A stretch of 64,000 nt of DNA from assembly GCA_905176665.1 (NCBI GenBank), contig CAJINA010000247.1, positions 62,001 through 126,000 on the forward strand, given 5' to 3'. A program made the translations under genes and the position numbers. A model generated the notes under the pieces. The model did no database searches. It was given only the letters and a program-made list of their open reading frames with translations, and had not been told where the DNA came from. This document shows positions 27,137 through 35,845 of this stretch, piece by piece. Origin of the DNA: Olavius algarvensis Delta 4 endosymbiont. Lineage in GTDB: Bacteria; Desulfobacterota; Desulfobacteria; Desulfobacterales; CAJINA01. Every line of letters begins with the position of its first letter. Within the stretch, counting starts at the first letter, position 1.

Positions 27137-27556
27137 TCACTTGTGCTTTTTAATCCATTGCAGCACTTTCTCTTTTTGCTCACCGTCAGGTAGTCTGTCA
27201 GCATAAATTTGGAGTGCAAAAACAGCATTGGGTATATCGCCTTTGCTTTTATAAGCGACCCCAAGATTTCTCCAGACAACCGGTTCATAAGGCGATAGTT
27301 CCGTAGCCCTTCTGTAATACCAGATAGCTTTGTCATAGTTCCCTAACAGGTCGTGCGCATAGCCTAATCGGTTTTGGAAGACCCCATCATTTAGATGCAA
27401 ATCAGAAAATTTATCGACGACCTGTTGATACTGGCCGGCATTCAGTAGTTTTTCAATCTCAGCATTGATTGCATCAACGTCAGGTTTGTCACCACCCCAA
27501 ACACTGCACCACCCCACAAGAACCAGCAACACTGCAAGGCCTGTCGGTTTTTTCAC
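27137..27556 (-). CDS. Exported TPR-repeat protein
   Basis: 139 residues. A hydrophobic signal segment (GLAVLLVLVGWCSVWGG) precedes two to three TPRs: VFQNRLGYAHDLLGNYDKAI, then WYYRRATELSPYEPVVWRNL with GVAYKSKGDIPNAVFALQIY. TPRs mediate protein contacts; no partner is suggested. The start appears to be GTG with GGGGTG upstream. The Cys in GWCS does not make a good lipobox. Confidence 0.75.
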   Translation of the reverse strand: MKKPTGLAVLLVLVGWCSVWGGDKPDVDAINAEIEKLLNAGQYQQVVDKFSDLHLNDGVFQNRLGYAHDLLGNYDKAIWYYRRATELSPYEPVVWRNLGVAYKSKGDIPNAVFALQIYADRLPDGEQKEKVLQWIKKHK

Positions 27557-27754
27557 GATATCACCCCAAATGTGTATGTGTTTTCAAGTGGATAGGTTAG
27601 AACAGGGGAACCGGCAGGTCAATGCCCTTTTAAGTATTGACTCACAATACGGACAGCGTTTTTGTTTTTATCTGTTGATACCCAAGATTTACCGGCTGTA
27701 CCAAACTGGTATTTGAATTCGACTTTATTGGGAAAAGCTGGCCGAACACACATC

Positions 27755-28456
27755 TCAGTAGCGCCAGGGGGTTAGAAACGGGGCACTGCCCAGGTAGAAT
27801 CCAAAGGCAATCATAAAAAGTCCGCACAGCGCCAGGAAGCCGTAATAGATGTTGCGGTTGAGGTGCCGCAGCCCGAAATAGGCCAGGGTGGAAACCAACA
27901 GGTACCAGGCCAGGTCACCGGCTTCATGCCCCAGGAAAAAGGCCAACAGGCGGGGCCAGTTCTGAAAACTGATCTTGAATTCGAGCATGAAGGCAAACCC
28001 GATGGTCACCCACCAGATCCACCAGTAAGGATTGGCCATGGAGATCAATACCCCTCCCAGGACGGGATTGTCGGTCGCGCGTTTAGGCTGATCGCTATCG
28101 GTTTCCTCTAAAAATGTAGTGGAGATCCTGCGGTGGGCAATATCCCGGATAATCGACAGGCCGAACCAGATCAGGATGAGGCCGCCGGCCAGCCCGATAC
28201 CTTTTACCACCAGTTGGTTTTTAAGTACAAAGGAAAAACCAAAGAGCAGGGCAAATATGATCACCATCTCCAGCAGGGCGTGCCCGGCGATGATCCAGGC
28301 TCCCATCAGCCAGCCATGCCCCCGGCTCCGGGCGGATTTAACGATGGTGTAGGTCAGCAGAGGGCCGGGCGCCATGGCCCCGGTCAGGGCCACTACGAAA
28401 CTCAGGGAAAAGATCACCTGGCATACCTTAAGGAGGCTATCCGGCTCCGGTGTCAT
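27755..28456 (-). CDS. LysE/RhtB-family amino acid exporter
   Basis: 233 residues with about six TM helices. FVVALTGAMAPGPLLTYTIV near residue 20 is the LysE family signature (the APGP motif), and NPYWWIWWVTIGFAFM a later helix. Inner membrane, likely exports amino acids or related small molecules. The start is 1 bp after the nitroreductase stop, so it is the third gene of the ech-nitroreductase-lysE operon. Confidence 0.85.
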   Translation of the reverse strand: MTPEPDSLLKVCQVIFSLSFVVALTGAMAPGPLLTYTIVKSARSRGHGWLMGAWIIAGHALLEMVIIFALLFGFSFVLKNQLVVKGIGLAGGLILIWFGLSIIRDIAHRRISTTFLEETDSDQPKRATDNPVLGGVLISMANPYWWIWWVTIGFAFMLEFKISFQNWPRLLAFFLGHEAGDLAWYLLVSTLAYFGLRHLNRNIYYGFLALCGLFMIAFGFYLGSAPFLTPWRY

Positions 28457-28457
28457 C

Positions 28458-29000
28458 TTAGAAGGACTCGCCGTGCACGAAGTCGGCGGCGTCCCGGCGA
28501 TCAGGAGCCCGGCCGATCTTGGCCGGATACCCCATGGGGATCAGGGCTACCAGTTCAACATCTTGTGGCACGTTGAGGATTCGGCCCGCGCGCTCGTGGT
28601 CGAAAAGTCCGACGATCACGGTGCCCAAGCCGGCATTGTGCGCTGCCAGGCAGAGGGTCTGGGTGGCGATGCCCAGATCGTACATGTACCAATCCCCAAA
28701 CTTGGTTGTGACCGCATTGTTATAGAAACCGGAACGCTTCAGCCGGCCGCACAGGGCGATAAGCACCGGTGCGGCTGTAATGGCCCTGGTGGCTGGATTC
28801 TTCGGACCGATGGGGTCCTGCAATTTCTCACGAGTGACCGGATCGCGGACAACCACGACTTCCCAGCACTGGGTGTTGGCCCAGGAAGGTGACCAGCGGA
28901 CGGCTTCGAAAATTTCGGATAGGGTTGCGTCGCTAACATCGCGGTCTGTATACTTGCGAATGCTGCGGCGGGTTTTTATAAAATCCAGAAATCCTTCCAT
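28458..29000 (-). CDS. Nitroreductase-family protein
   Basis: 180 residues. KTRRSIRKYTDRDVSDATLS and VRWSPSWANTQCWEVVVVRD are the FMN-binding N-terminal blocks of the nitroreductase family, followed by GIATQTLCLAAHNAGLGTVI and ELVALIPMGYPA. FMN-dependent NAD(P)H oxidoreductase, cytosolic, substrate unknown. A GAGACA RBS precedes the ATG. 9 bp after the enoyl-CoA hydratase-like gene. Confidence 0.88.
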   Translation of the reverse strand: MEGFLDFIKTRRSIRKYTDRDVSDATLSEIFEAVRWSPSWANTQCWEVVVVRDPVTREKLQDPIGPKNPATRAITAAPVLIALCGRLKRSGFYNNAVTTKFGDWYMYDLGIATQTLCLAAHNAGLGTVIVGLFDHERAGRILNVPQDVELVALIPMGYPAKIGRAPDRRDAADFVHGESF

Positions 29001-29009
29001 TGTGTCTCC

Positions 29010-29726
29010 TCAGCCGATATTGAACTGACCGGATTCAATATAGGGGGGATCTTCTTTGTCGATTGCGTTGATGATGGGCTGGTTCAACCGCAATTTCATT
29101 TCCTGCACGATGGCCCGTTTCTTGTTGAGGGACTTGGCGAACGCCAGGGTTTCATTCAGCAGGTCATCCTGTTGGCAGGCTTTGGTAATGATGTGGTGTT
29201 CGGCGCATTGTGCGGCCGTCAGCCGGCAGCCGGTGTATTCCATTTCCTCCATCTTGTACTGGGGGATGGCTTTGGACAGCAGCGCATTCATCCCGGGCAG
29301 AAACGGAATCCCCAGATCCACTTCCGGAAAACAGAAGTAGCCGCGATCGCTGCGCATGAACCGAAAATCGAACGCGCAGCTCATGATGGCACCGCCGGCG
29401 AAAGCATGGCCGGAAATGGCCGCCACGGTCAGCAGGGGATAGGTGACGATCCGTCTAAAGAGGGCATTCAGCTGGTAGAAGAAAGCCTTGGCGGTATCGA
29501 TATCGTTTTTCTGGATGATTGGGATCACCCATTCCAGATCGATACCGTTCGAAAAAATCTTTTCATGGGCCGAAGTCACGACCAGGGTAAGGGCCTCGGT
29601 ATCGTTTTCGACCTGGTCCAGTGTGTCCAGAAAGGCAGCTAGAAAATCAGGGTTGAACCGGTTCTCACCATCGTTAAGCGTTACAATCGCCACTGTTTCA
29701 TCAACGTTGTATTCCACCAGAGACAT
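29010..29726 (-). CDS. Enoyl-CoA hydratase/isomerase family protein
   Basis: 238 residues, crotonase fold. IVTLNDGENRFNPDFLAAFL at the start, the oxyanion-hole blocks EKIFSNGIDLEWV and AAISGHAFAGGAIMSCAFDF, and PEVDLGIPFLPGM. In classic hydratases the catalytic Glu pair sits near these blocks; PEVDLG retains one Glu. Could be an isomerase or hydratase. GGAGGAATGCT precedes the chosen ATG at 29726. Upstream is a Fe-S-type selenoprotein gene with its own terminator. Confidence 0.87.
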   Translation of the reverse strand: MSLVEYNVDETVAIVTLNDGENRFNPDFLAAFLDTLDQVENDTEALTLVVTSAHEKIFSNGIDLEWVIPIIQKNDIDTAKAFFYQLNALFRRIVTYPLLTVAAISGHAFAGGAIMSCAFDFRFMRSDRGYFCFPEVDLGIPFLPGMNALLSKAIPQYKMEEMEYTGCRLTAAQCAEHHIITKACQQDDLLNETLAFAKSLNKKRAIVQEMKLRLNQPIINAIDKEDPPYIESGQFNIG

Positions 29727-29845
29727 AGCATTCCTCCCCACGATTGGTGTATCTATTGTTTCAAGAATTGATTTTGGGGTACCATGAATGATCTAAAACT
29801 GAGTGTCAATTAAAATAGGACGCCGCCCCTTCAAAGAGGATAAAT

Positions 29846-29877
29846 AAAAAAGAGCACCCTACTTGAACAGGGCGCCC
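29846..29877 (-). terminator. Rho-independent terminator of the HesB selenoprotein gene
   Basis: On the minus strand GGGCGCCCT, an 8-nt loop and AGGGTGCTC form a 9-bp stem (two G-T pairs) followed directly by TTTTTT, starting about 29 bp after the stop codon. Confidence 0.85.
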
Positions 29878-29905
29878 TTTGATTTATATGGTGACACTGT
29901 CAGTC

Positions 29906-30244
29906 TTAACCGCAGCAGGAAGATCCTTCCTCAGTGTTTTCGTTGGCTGAACCGCAGCCACCGCAGCCGCCGGGGCCGAAATCGATCGAGCAGTCCAGAC
30001 GGAAACCGTAATTGGAGAAGTCCACCTTGATGGGGGTGGCTTTCTCAAGCAGGTTCTTGTTCACTACGTAAGAGAAACCATCGATGTCGTAAACTTCATC
30101 GTTTTCATTAGACTCATCCAGAGCCATTGCAAGCGACGGGCCGCCTCACCCGCCTTCATTCAGAAAAATTCTGATGGGCGCCACTTCCTTACCATTAAAG
30201 TATTCTGCGATCTGTTGGGTCGCCGCAGGGGTTACCTCAACCAT
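29906..30244 (-). CDS. HesB/IscA-like selenoprotein (Sec at codon 33)
   Basis: Read from ATG 30244 (AGGAGG upstream) through an in-frame TGA at 30146-30148, the product is 112 residues: MVEVTPAATQQIAEYFNG, then IRIFLNEGGUGGPSLAMALD, then GFSYVVNKNLLEKATPIKVD and DCSIDFGPGGCGGCGS. This is the A-type Fe-S carrier (HesB/IscA) fold with Sec at the position of the conserved first cluster-binding Cys; the second pair is CGGC near the C-terminus, followed by an extra Cys-rich tail. HesB-like selenoproteins are a known family in delta-proteobacteria. A standard caller would report only the last 73 residues. A small GC-rich hairpin can be drawn directly after the TGA. Function: Fe-S assembly or redox, not proven. 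Confidence 0.9.
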
Positions 30245-30268
30245 AATATCCTCCTTATTAATTAAAAT

Positions 30269-30291
30269 GGCCTGCAAGAGCTTTGCAGGCC
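30269..30291 (-). terminator. Hairpin upstream of the HesB gene
   Basis: GGCCTGCA/TGCAGGCC, perfect 8-bp stem with a 7-nt loop, followed on the minus strand by ATTTTAATTAA. It lies 60 bp after the macrodomain stop and 25 bp before the HesB start, so it may end macrodomain transcription or structure the leader. Confidence 0.5.
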
Positions 30292-30351
30292 GTTCCATTC
30301 TTCAAAGCCAAACCAATGTAAGTATGTCCTCAGTATTTGTCAATAAGGAAC

Positions 30352-30876
30352 TTATGTCGGCAGGTTAGTTAGAAATCCCCGGTATATCTCGGTATCTTTT
30401 TCGGAAAAAAGGGCGAATATCACCTGTCCCGGAAATGGGTGGTTGTTTAGAAAAGACAGGGTGGTTTCGATCGCAATCCGGGCGGCTTTTTCAATGGGGT
30501 ACCCGTAGACGCCGCAGCTGATGGCCGGGAAGGCAACGGTCCCGACATTTTTCTGCGCGGCCAGTTCCAGACTGTTGCGATAGCAGGCGGTTAACATTTG
30601 TCTGTCAGCCGGAACGCCGCGATAAATCGGCCCCACGGTATGGATGACCCAGTCAGCCGGCAGTCCGTAGCCCGCCGTAATGCGGGCTTCACCGGTGGGG
30701 CACCCGCCGATTTTGCGGCAGGCTTCCAGCAACTCCGGCCCGGCCGCCCTGTGGATGGCTCCGTCAACACCACCGCCACCCAATAGCCGAGTATTGGCCG
30801 CATTGACGATCGCATCAACCTTCAGGCGGGTAATATCGCCCTGATAAACCTCAAGTCTTGGGATTGGGTCAGTCAT
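30352..30876 (-). CDS. Macrodomain protein (O-acetyl-ADP-ribose deacetylase type)
   Basis: 174 residues, all one MacroD-type macrodomain: VDAIVNAANTRLLGGGGVDG with AIHRAAGPELLEACR (the catalytic/ADP-ribose loop NAANxxLxxGGGVDGAIH), then VAFPAISCGVYGYPIEKAAR (phosphate loop). Expected to remove ADP-ribose from acidic residues or deacetylate O-acetyl-ADP-ribose. AAAGG is upstream of the ATG at 30876; reading further upstream runs into the palindromic repeat and is not credible. Confidence 0.93.
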   Translation of the reverse strand: MTDPIPRLEVYQGDITRLKVDAIVNAANTRLLGGGGVDGAIHRAAGPELLEACRKIGGCPTGEARITAGYGLPADWVIHTVGPIYRGVPADRQMLTACYRNSLELAAQKNVGTVAFPAISCGVYGYPIEKAARIAIETTLSFLNNHPFPGQVIFALFSEKDTEIYRGFLTNLPT

Positions 30877-30974
30877 AGTGGGCACCCTTTTCCGCAACGC
30901 GCGGCACGTTACCAAGGGGCGGTCAAACCCAAAGTGACCTTTTGCTCCTGTGATCGGTAGTCGTGTCGTTTGAT

Positions 30975-31182
30975 TAGAAGCTGTCTCAAGAAACGGATTT
31001 TGGTCAAGGTCCGGTCTTCGCTCGGCGAACTTTGCCTGACATGCAAGGCGGGTGCTACATTCGAACCGAAGGTGCCAGCGAAGCCAATGCCTTGCGTGGT
31101 GAATACATATAGTATCTCGAGGATTTAAATTTAGCGCCCAACGCCGAGATTGGGTCAAAAGACTTTTTTAAGACAGCTTCTA
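30975..31182 (-). repeat. Dispersed palindromic element, copy B
   Basis: About 208 bp. Ends TAGAAGCTGTCT and AGACAGCTTCTA are perfect inverted repeats. On the minus strand the interior matches copies A and D (TGACCCAATCTCGGCGTTGG, then GCGC). It occupies most of the gap between the macrodomain and fmdB genes; nothing else is seen in 30877-31200. Confidence 0.8.
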
Positions 31183-31200
31183 AGGGGTACTCAAGATTAT

Positions 31201-31695
31201 CTATAGGTCGTACAGCGTTTCGTCCCGATCCGGAGCCGGCTTTTTTGCGGTCGCCGCACGCCCTTTTTTAGCGGCCAGGGTGAACGGGTCTTCTTCTTCG
31301 AGCAAATCACCCATCTCGGCCTCGATTTTGTCCGGGTCTTCACCGCTCTCCATGCGGTCGAGGGCCTCTTGCATGCCGGGACCCAGCTGCATGCCGGTCA
31401 TGTCGGTTAGCTTGCGCACCAGGTCGGCAGCCTGGCGGGGATCGCTCTCATCCATCGTTTCGGCCTGCGAGGCGAGCATGCCCATGGCTTTTTCCATGGT
31501 GCGCTCATCAAAGGGCGCATCGGCCATCGACGCGTCTTCCGATGCCCGGCCGGTCGTCGCAAAGGCCGACATCTGGCGGGTAAGCTTTACTTGTTTGCAA
31601 CGCGGGCAAGTCGGTTTCTTGCGGGTGTTGATGGTCTTGGAGAAAAAATTGAAAATGGTATTGCACTGATGGCAATAAAATTCATAAATCGGCAT
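31201..31695 (-). CDS. FmdB-family zinc-ribbon protein with acidic tail
   Basis: 164 residues. The N-terminal zinc ribbon MPIYEFYCHQCNTIF and PTCPRCKQVKLTR (CxxC...CxxC) is the FmdB/CxxC_CXXC_SSSS family, of which many members act as small regulatory or nucleic-acid-associated proteins. The other two thirds is a helical acidic region (MEKAMGMLASQAETMDESDP; DRMESGEDPDKIEAEMGDLL) with no known domain. Followed on the same strand from bactofilin by 72 bp. Confidence 0.8.
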   Translation of the reverse strand: MPIYEFYCHQCNTIFNFFSKTINTRKKPTCPRCKQVKLTRQMSAFATTGRASEDASMADAPFDERTMEKAMGMLASQAETMDESDPRQAADLVRKLTDMTGMQLGPGMQEALDRMESGEDPDKIEAEMGDLLEEEDPFTLAAKKGRAATAKKPAPDRDETLYDL

Positions 31696-31767
31696 TTTCA
31701 GCTCTTTTTCCTGAGTTGGCGGATTATGCGTGCCTCTATGCTCAGCCGTCGGCGCAGTTACGCATCA

Positions 31768-32211
31768 TCACGCGGATTTGATGACCTCGTCATCCTCTTT
31801 GGGCGGTTCATCCAAGGGCGCTTCCTTTATGACGGTATGCAGCCGGGGCCTTGAATCCTGGGATGCGCTTCTTTTTTCTCCGGCGTGGCAGTTGCCGTGA
31901 AACACGGCACCCGTGTGAATGGTGACCGTAGGTGCGACCAAGTTTCCGTAGACTTTACCGGAGGCATGCACTTCTATGTTGGTTTTCGCCGTCATGTTGC
32001 CGGTGACTTCGCCACTGATCACCATGTTGGAGGCACTGATATCGGCATTCAAGCTGCCGGAAGGGCCTACGATCAGCGTGCCGTCCACCGATATATTGCC
32101 TTTGTAGCGACCGTCAATCCGGATCGTGCCCCGGAACGAAAGCTGGCCCTCGAATTCGGAATCAGAGCCTAGAAAGGCGCCAATCGTTTCTGCCACTTTT
32201 TTATTGCGCAT
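31768..32211 (-). CDS. Bactofilin (polymer-forming cytoskeletal protein)
   Basis: 147 residues. The right-handed beta-helix core is visible as short repeating strands: GTIRIDGRYKGNISVDGTLI, VGPSGSLNADISASNMVISG, EVTGNMTAKTNIEVHASGKV. Flexible ends flank it, as in bactofilins, which polymerise without nucleotide and support cell shape or polar structures. The C-terminal tail is charged. GAGG lies 10 bases before the ATG. Confidence 0.92.
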   Translation of the reverse strand: MRNKKVAETIGAFLGSDSEFEGQLSFRGTIRIDGRYKGNISVDGTLIVGPSGSLNADISASNMVISGEVTGNMTAKTNIEVHASGKVYGNLVAPTVTIHTGAVFHGNCHAGEKRSASQDSRPRLHTVIKEAPLDEPPKEDDEVIKSA

Positions 32212-32610
32212 GTTCTGTAAACCTCGCTGTTAAATAGAGCTCTATAGTTAAGCTATAAACCGAATTCTGTCAATTCGAGCCGGCACAAATCTATCGTCAG
32301 GCGCGGGACCGCTAACGTATGTGAATAAGGACGTATATTGGTTTGTTAAGTATTTTGGAATGACACAGGGCGTGTTATTGCAAAATGGATATTTTTTATA
32401 TGATATCTGATGGTTACGTTTGGATTGCGCGTTCGCAGGGCATGGATTGGAAAAAAACGGTCTTTTTTTAATTTGCAGTAATTTCTGATACCTTCTATGA
32501 GTCCTGACTATGTTGACTTGCCATATCGGGTCTGTTATGCACCCCACACATTATTGAAAGGTTATCACATTTAAGGCAAACTCTTATTTATAAACGGAAA
32601 GGATAAAGCC
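32212..32610. other. 399-bp AT-rich intergenic region before ndk
   Basis: No credible gene; a 99-codon minus-strand frame is low in coding character. A plausible promoter for ndk lies inside (see 32513-32541) and the bactofilin promoter must be at the other end. Confidence 0.5.
32513..32541 (+). promoter_or_regulatory. Possible ndk promoter
   Basis: TTGACT at 32513-32518, 17-bp spacer, TATGCA at 32536-32541, 69 bp before the ndk start. Confidence 0.5.
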
Positions 32611-33027
32611 ATGGAAAGGACACTTTCAATCATCAAGCCGGACGGGGTTGGCCGCGGTCTTGTCGGCGAAGTCGTCAAGCGCCTGGAAGCCAGCAACTTC
32701 AAAATCGCCGCCATGAAGATGATCTACATGACCAAAGCCCAGGCCCAGGGATTTTATGCCGTGCACCGCGAGCGACCCTTTTTCGAGAGCCTGACCGATT
32801 TCATGTGCTCGGGACCGGCTGTGGTCATGGTACTCGAAGGGGAGGATATCATCGCCAAATACCGCGAGCTTATGGGGGCCACCAATTACAAGGAAGCGGC
32901 TCCGGGCACCATTCGGGCGGATTTTGCCACCGATATCGAGAAAAACGTGGTACACGGCTCCGACGCTCCCGAAACTGCTGCCTTTGAAATCGGCTACTTT
33001 TTCAACGCATTTGAAATCACAGGCTGA
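32611..33027 (+). CDS. ndk: Nucleoside diphosphate kinase
   Basis: 138 residues, the standard bacterial length. ERTLSIIKPDGVGRGLVGEV starts the fold; the phosphorylated His is in NVVHGSDAPETA near residue 116. Transfers phosphate between NTPs and NDPs in the cytosol. GAAAGG precedes the ATG. Its stop overlaps the trmJ start by one base (TGATG). Confidence 0.97.
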   Translation: MERTLSIIKPDGVGRGLVGEVVKRLEASNFKIAAMKMIYMTKAQAQGFYAVHRERPFFESLTDFMCSGPAVVMVLEGEDIIAKYRELMGATNYKEAAPGTIRADFATDIEKNVVHGSDAPETAAFEIGYFFNAFEITG

Positions 33028-33821
33028 TGACGGACCAACTGAATCTGGACAATATTACCATTGTCCTGCAGCGGCCCCGATACCCGGAAAATATCGGGTC
33101 CGCCGCCAGGGCGGTAAGCAACATGGGGATCGGTCGTCTCTGGGTAGCGGATCCGGAGAACTACGATCTGCCCCGGGTCAACAAACTGGCCACCCATGCG
33201 GCCGCAGCGGTGGTTGAAGGGATCCGGATTTTTCCGGATCTGACGACCGCCCTGGCGGAATTCAATTACGTGGTCGGAACGACCGCCCGCCTGGGCGGAC
33301 AACGCCCTGTTCTGAATTCACCGGAGGTCATGGCTGAGAAACTGGCCCCCTTGTCCAGTGAGAATCGGATCGCGGTGGTATTCGGCCCTGAGGACCGGGG
33401 CCTGACCAACGAAGACCTGCGGTTGTGTCACCAACTGGTACATATCCCCACAGCAGCGTTTTCATCCATTAATTTAGCCCAGTCAGTGATGATTCTCAGT
33501 TATGAACTCTTCAAGGCCTCGCTCAAGGAAGTCGATACATTTGCGCCCCGCCTGGCCAACCGGCATGAATTGGATGGCATGTATGACCAGGTCAAGGACA
33601 TCCTGGTCCGGATTAACTATATCAATCCTGAAAATCCCGACTACTGGATGAACAAAATCCGGCGCTTTCTGAATCGCCTGCAGCTGCGGGCCCGCGAGGT
33701 CAGCATCATCAGGGGCATCTGCCGCCAAATCGACTGGTATGCCGGCAAGAATTACCGCGACGGTATCCGGGACGGGCAGGACGAAAAAAAGGGAACGGAG
33801 GAATCACCATGCGACTCGTAA
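33027..33821 (+). CDS. trmJ: tRNA (cytidine/uridine-2'-O)-methyltransferase TrmJ-type
   Basis: 264 residues. SPOUT (SpoU) fold: ITIVLQRPRYPENIGSAARA with VSNMGIGRLWVADP at the N-terminus, VVFGPEDRGLTNEDL (AdoMet site), and the trefoil-knot end FSSINLAQSVMILSYELFKA. The C-terminal helical extension is the TrmJ type, which methylates the ribose of nucleotide 32 in tRNAs; the exact target is inferred from family. Coupled to ndk and overlapping the next gene by 13 bp. Confidence 0.87.
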   Translation: MTDQLNLDNITIVLQRPRYPENIGSAARAVSNMGIGRLWVADPENYDLPRVNKLATHAAAAVVEGIRIFPDLTTALAEFNYVVGTTARLGGQRPVLNSPEVMAEKLAPLSSENRIAVVFGPEDRGLTNEDLRLCHQLVHIPTAAFSSINLAQSVMILSYELFKASLKEVDTFAPRLANRHELDGMYDQVKDILVRINYINPENPDYWMNKIRRFLNRLQLRAREVSIIRGICRQIDWYAGKNYRDGIRDGQDEKKGTEESPCDS

Positions 33822-34639
33822 TGTTCGGTGAAAAGGGGCGGGAGAAACCCGGCTTGCAGCGGGATGACCGCATCGTCGATCTGGACAGCGTATTTCCCGG
33901 GATACCCGCTATCGGTGAAGCCTTCTTTGAAGAAGGGTGGCTGGCCAGGGTGGCAGGGTGCGATCTTCCGGGTGAAAAACTGGATGTGCGCCTGGGCAGC
34001 CCGGTTCCGGCGCCGTCCAAAATTATCTGCCTGGGGAAGAATTATGCCGAACATGCCAAGGAAGGGGGGTTCGACAACCCCGCGACGCCCCTGATATTCT
34101 GTAAGACCCCCAACACTGTCAGCGGTCCCTTCGATGACATCCGGATTCCCCAAAGCAGCGGTCAGGTCGACTGGGAAGTAGAACTGGCATTGGTGGTCGG
34201 CCGCCGCGGCAAAGCCATTGCCAGATCAGCAGCCCTGGATTACGTGGCCGGATTCATGGTGATGAACGACGTCTCCGGAAGGGAGGCCCAGTTCGCTGAT
34301 TCGCAATGGTTCCGCGGTAAAGCCTTTGATACCTTTGCGCCTATGGGGCCGGCGCTGGTAACCGCCGATGAGATTACAGATCTTGGGAACCTGACCCTGA
34401 CCGCCCGGGTGAACGGCGAGGTCATGCAATCCGGCAATACTCGCGATCTGATTTTTGATATCCCCACCATCCTGGAGAACATCAGCCAGGATATCACCCT
34501 GGTGCCTGGTGACGTCATTTCAACCGGGACACCGTCCGGGGTCGGTATTTTCAGAGATCCCCCAATTACCCTGCAGCGAGGCGATGTTGTGGAGTGCCGC
34601 GTCAGCGAGGTTGGCACGATTCGCAATCGGGTCGTGTGA
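33809..34639 (+). CDS. Fumarylacetoacetate hydrolase family protein
   Basis: 276 residues. PAPSKIICLGKNYAEHAKEG opens the FAH domain; DWEVELALVVGRRGK supplies the metal-binding acidic residues, and NDVSGREAQFADSQWFRGKA with FDTFAPMGPALVTADEI and PGDVISTGTPSGVG completes the fold. Members hydrolyse or decarboxylate acylpyruvates and 2-oxo-diacids; substrate unclear. GGAGG sits inside the end of trmJ, so the three genes ndk-trmJ-FAH form one operon. Confidence 0.88.
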   Translation: MRLVMFGEKGREKPGLQRDDRIVDLDSVFPGIPAIGEAFFEEGWLARVAGCDLPGEKLDVRLGSPVPAPSKIICLGKNYAEHAKEGGFDNPATPLIFCKTPNTVSGPFDDIRIPQSSGQVDWEVELALVVGRRGKAIARSAALDYVAGFMVMNDVSGREAQFADSQWFRGKAFDTFAPMGPALVTADEITDLGNLTLTARVNGEVMQSGNTRDLIFDIPTILENISQDITLVPGDVISTGTPSGVGIFRDPPITLQRGDVVECRVSEVGTIRNRVV

Positions 34640-34716
34640 TACACCAAATTACCCAAAGTGAGCTTACATTATGAAGTGCCAGCGTATAGATAGAGAAGCG
34701 GCTTTTAGGTAGAGAT

Positions 34717-35142
34717 TTATTCGTTGTCTTCCAGATCAATTTCCTGTTTAGCCGCTTCGATGCTGGCACCGCTCGTTACCAAAGTATCTGCATTGGCTTC
34801 CCTGCGAATGAAGGTACGAATTTCCTGCTTGATGACAAAAGCTGGAATCCGGGTGACAAACATGCCGATTTCACGCCCGCCCTCCCAGCGGATTTTTCCA
34901 TTGATCTTGATGGACCCGCCATTTTGGAAAGTGATTTTACCGAAAACCTGCTTTCCAAAGGACTTCTCCATGTGATTTAGAAACTTTATGCCGGTTTCGC
35001 AAATATTCAAAACTTCGAAGGCATTGTCACCCACCGTCAGAACCGGGCGCTTATCCGGGGGATAGACCAGGCGGACAAAATCCCGTTTTTCAGAGCCATA
35101 GGCTTTCTTTGAGCTATGGCCAAACAGTTTTTTCAGAACCAT
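34717..35142 (-). CDS. PilZ-domain protein
   Basis: 141 residues. KRDFVRLVYPPDKRPVLTVG followed by FEVLNICETGIKFLN is the PilZ layout (RxxxR then D/NxSxxG; here KRDFVR and NICETG), and INGKIRWEGGREIGMFVTRI the C-terminal strands. The first motif is RDFVRL rather than the strict RxxxR, so c-di-GMP binding is likely but not certain. Convergent with the FAH gene. Confidence 0.82.
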   Translation of the reverse strand: MVLKKLFGHSSKKAYGSEKRDFVRLVYPPDKRPVLTVGDNAFEVLNICETGIKFLNHMEKSFGKQVFGKITFQNGGSIKINGKIRWEGGREIGMFVTRIPAFVIKQEIRTFIRREANADTLVTSGASIEAAKQEIDLEDNE

Positions 35143-35301
35143 GGTGTCCGCTGCCTTTCCGGCCAGGTGTGTGCATGCCGATCTTGTGCGAGTGTAGAAC
35201 GCAGCTGTCTAGGGCCTCATGATCTGCAAAGTATAGGGAGTTTGCACCATGGGGGCAAGGAAATATAATTCTGCGGAAGATTCTGAGGACCCTAAAGGTG
35301 T

Positions 35302-35826
35302 CTAGTAATTCGTATCGGCGTAGTCAACCCACCCCCCGGCCTCAACCAGGGAACGGTCAAAAGGTGAGATCGTAAACGGTACCGCTTCAGAAACATCGCC
35401 TGCCGTGATGGCGAGGGTCGCTTTATCAAAATCCGTTGTGATGGTTGTCGGCCGCCCGGCAAAACGTGAAAAGAGCTGATCGATCGTTTCGGCGGGCAGT
35501 TCCACGGCCATCATGCCGCAGTTGAACATGTTCTGCCGGAAAATCCGGGCGAAACTGGGAGCGATGACCAGGTTGATATCGTTGACTTCCAGTGCCCAAG
35601 GCGCGTGTTCACGCGACGATCCGCAGCCAAAGTTTTCGCGGGTTACGATGACGGATGCATCGCGGATATTCTCCCCCGGTGTGAACCCCTCCAGTTTCAG
35701 GTCTTCCAGAAGGAACGGCGCCAGGGCTTCCTTGGTATTTTCGGTAAGGTATTTGGCCGGTATGATTTCGTCGGTGTTGATATCCGCACGATCCAGAAAC
35801 AAGGCGGTGCCGCTGAAGGTTTTCAT
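35302..35826 (-). CDS. leuD: 3-isopropylmalate dehydratase small subunit
   Basis: 174 residues, swivelling domain of aconitase-type enzymes. DRADINTDEIIPAKYLT, ENFGCGSSREHAPWALEVND (the substrate-loop GCGSSREH) and IAPSFARIFRQNMFNCGMMA are diagnostic. Pairs with LeuC to isomerise isopropylmalate in leucine synthesis; homoaconitase or citramalate-pathway use cannot be excluded. GGAGG before the ATG. It follows leuC after a 101-bp gap carrying GGTTCAAAGG repeats. Confidence 0.92.
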   Translation of the reverse strand: MKTFSGTALFLDRADINTDEIIPAKYLTENTKEALAPFLLEDLKLEGFTPGENIRDASVIVTRENFGCGSSREHAPWALEVNDINLVIAPSFARIFRQNMFNCGMMAVELPAETIDQLFSRFAGRPTTITTDFDKATLAITAGDVSEAVPFTISPFDRSLVEAGGWVDYADTNY

Positions 35827-35845
35827 CGCTGCCCTCCGGGAATCT

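Noticed and set aside
30877..31158. Extended N-terminus of the macrodomain protein
   Set aside because: The extra ~94 codons run through repeat copy B and have no homology-like features; an ATG with RBS at 30876 fits the fold.
32248..32547. 99-codon minus-strand frame upstream of ndk
   Set aside because: Composition is not protein-like (many Pro/Arg/Asn/Tyr from AT-rich DNA) and the likely ndk promoter lies within it.
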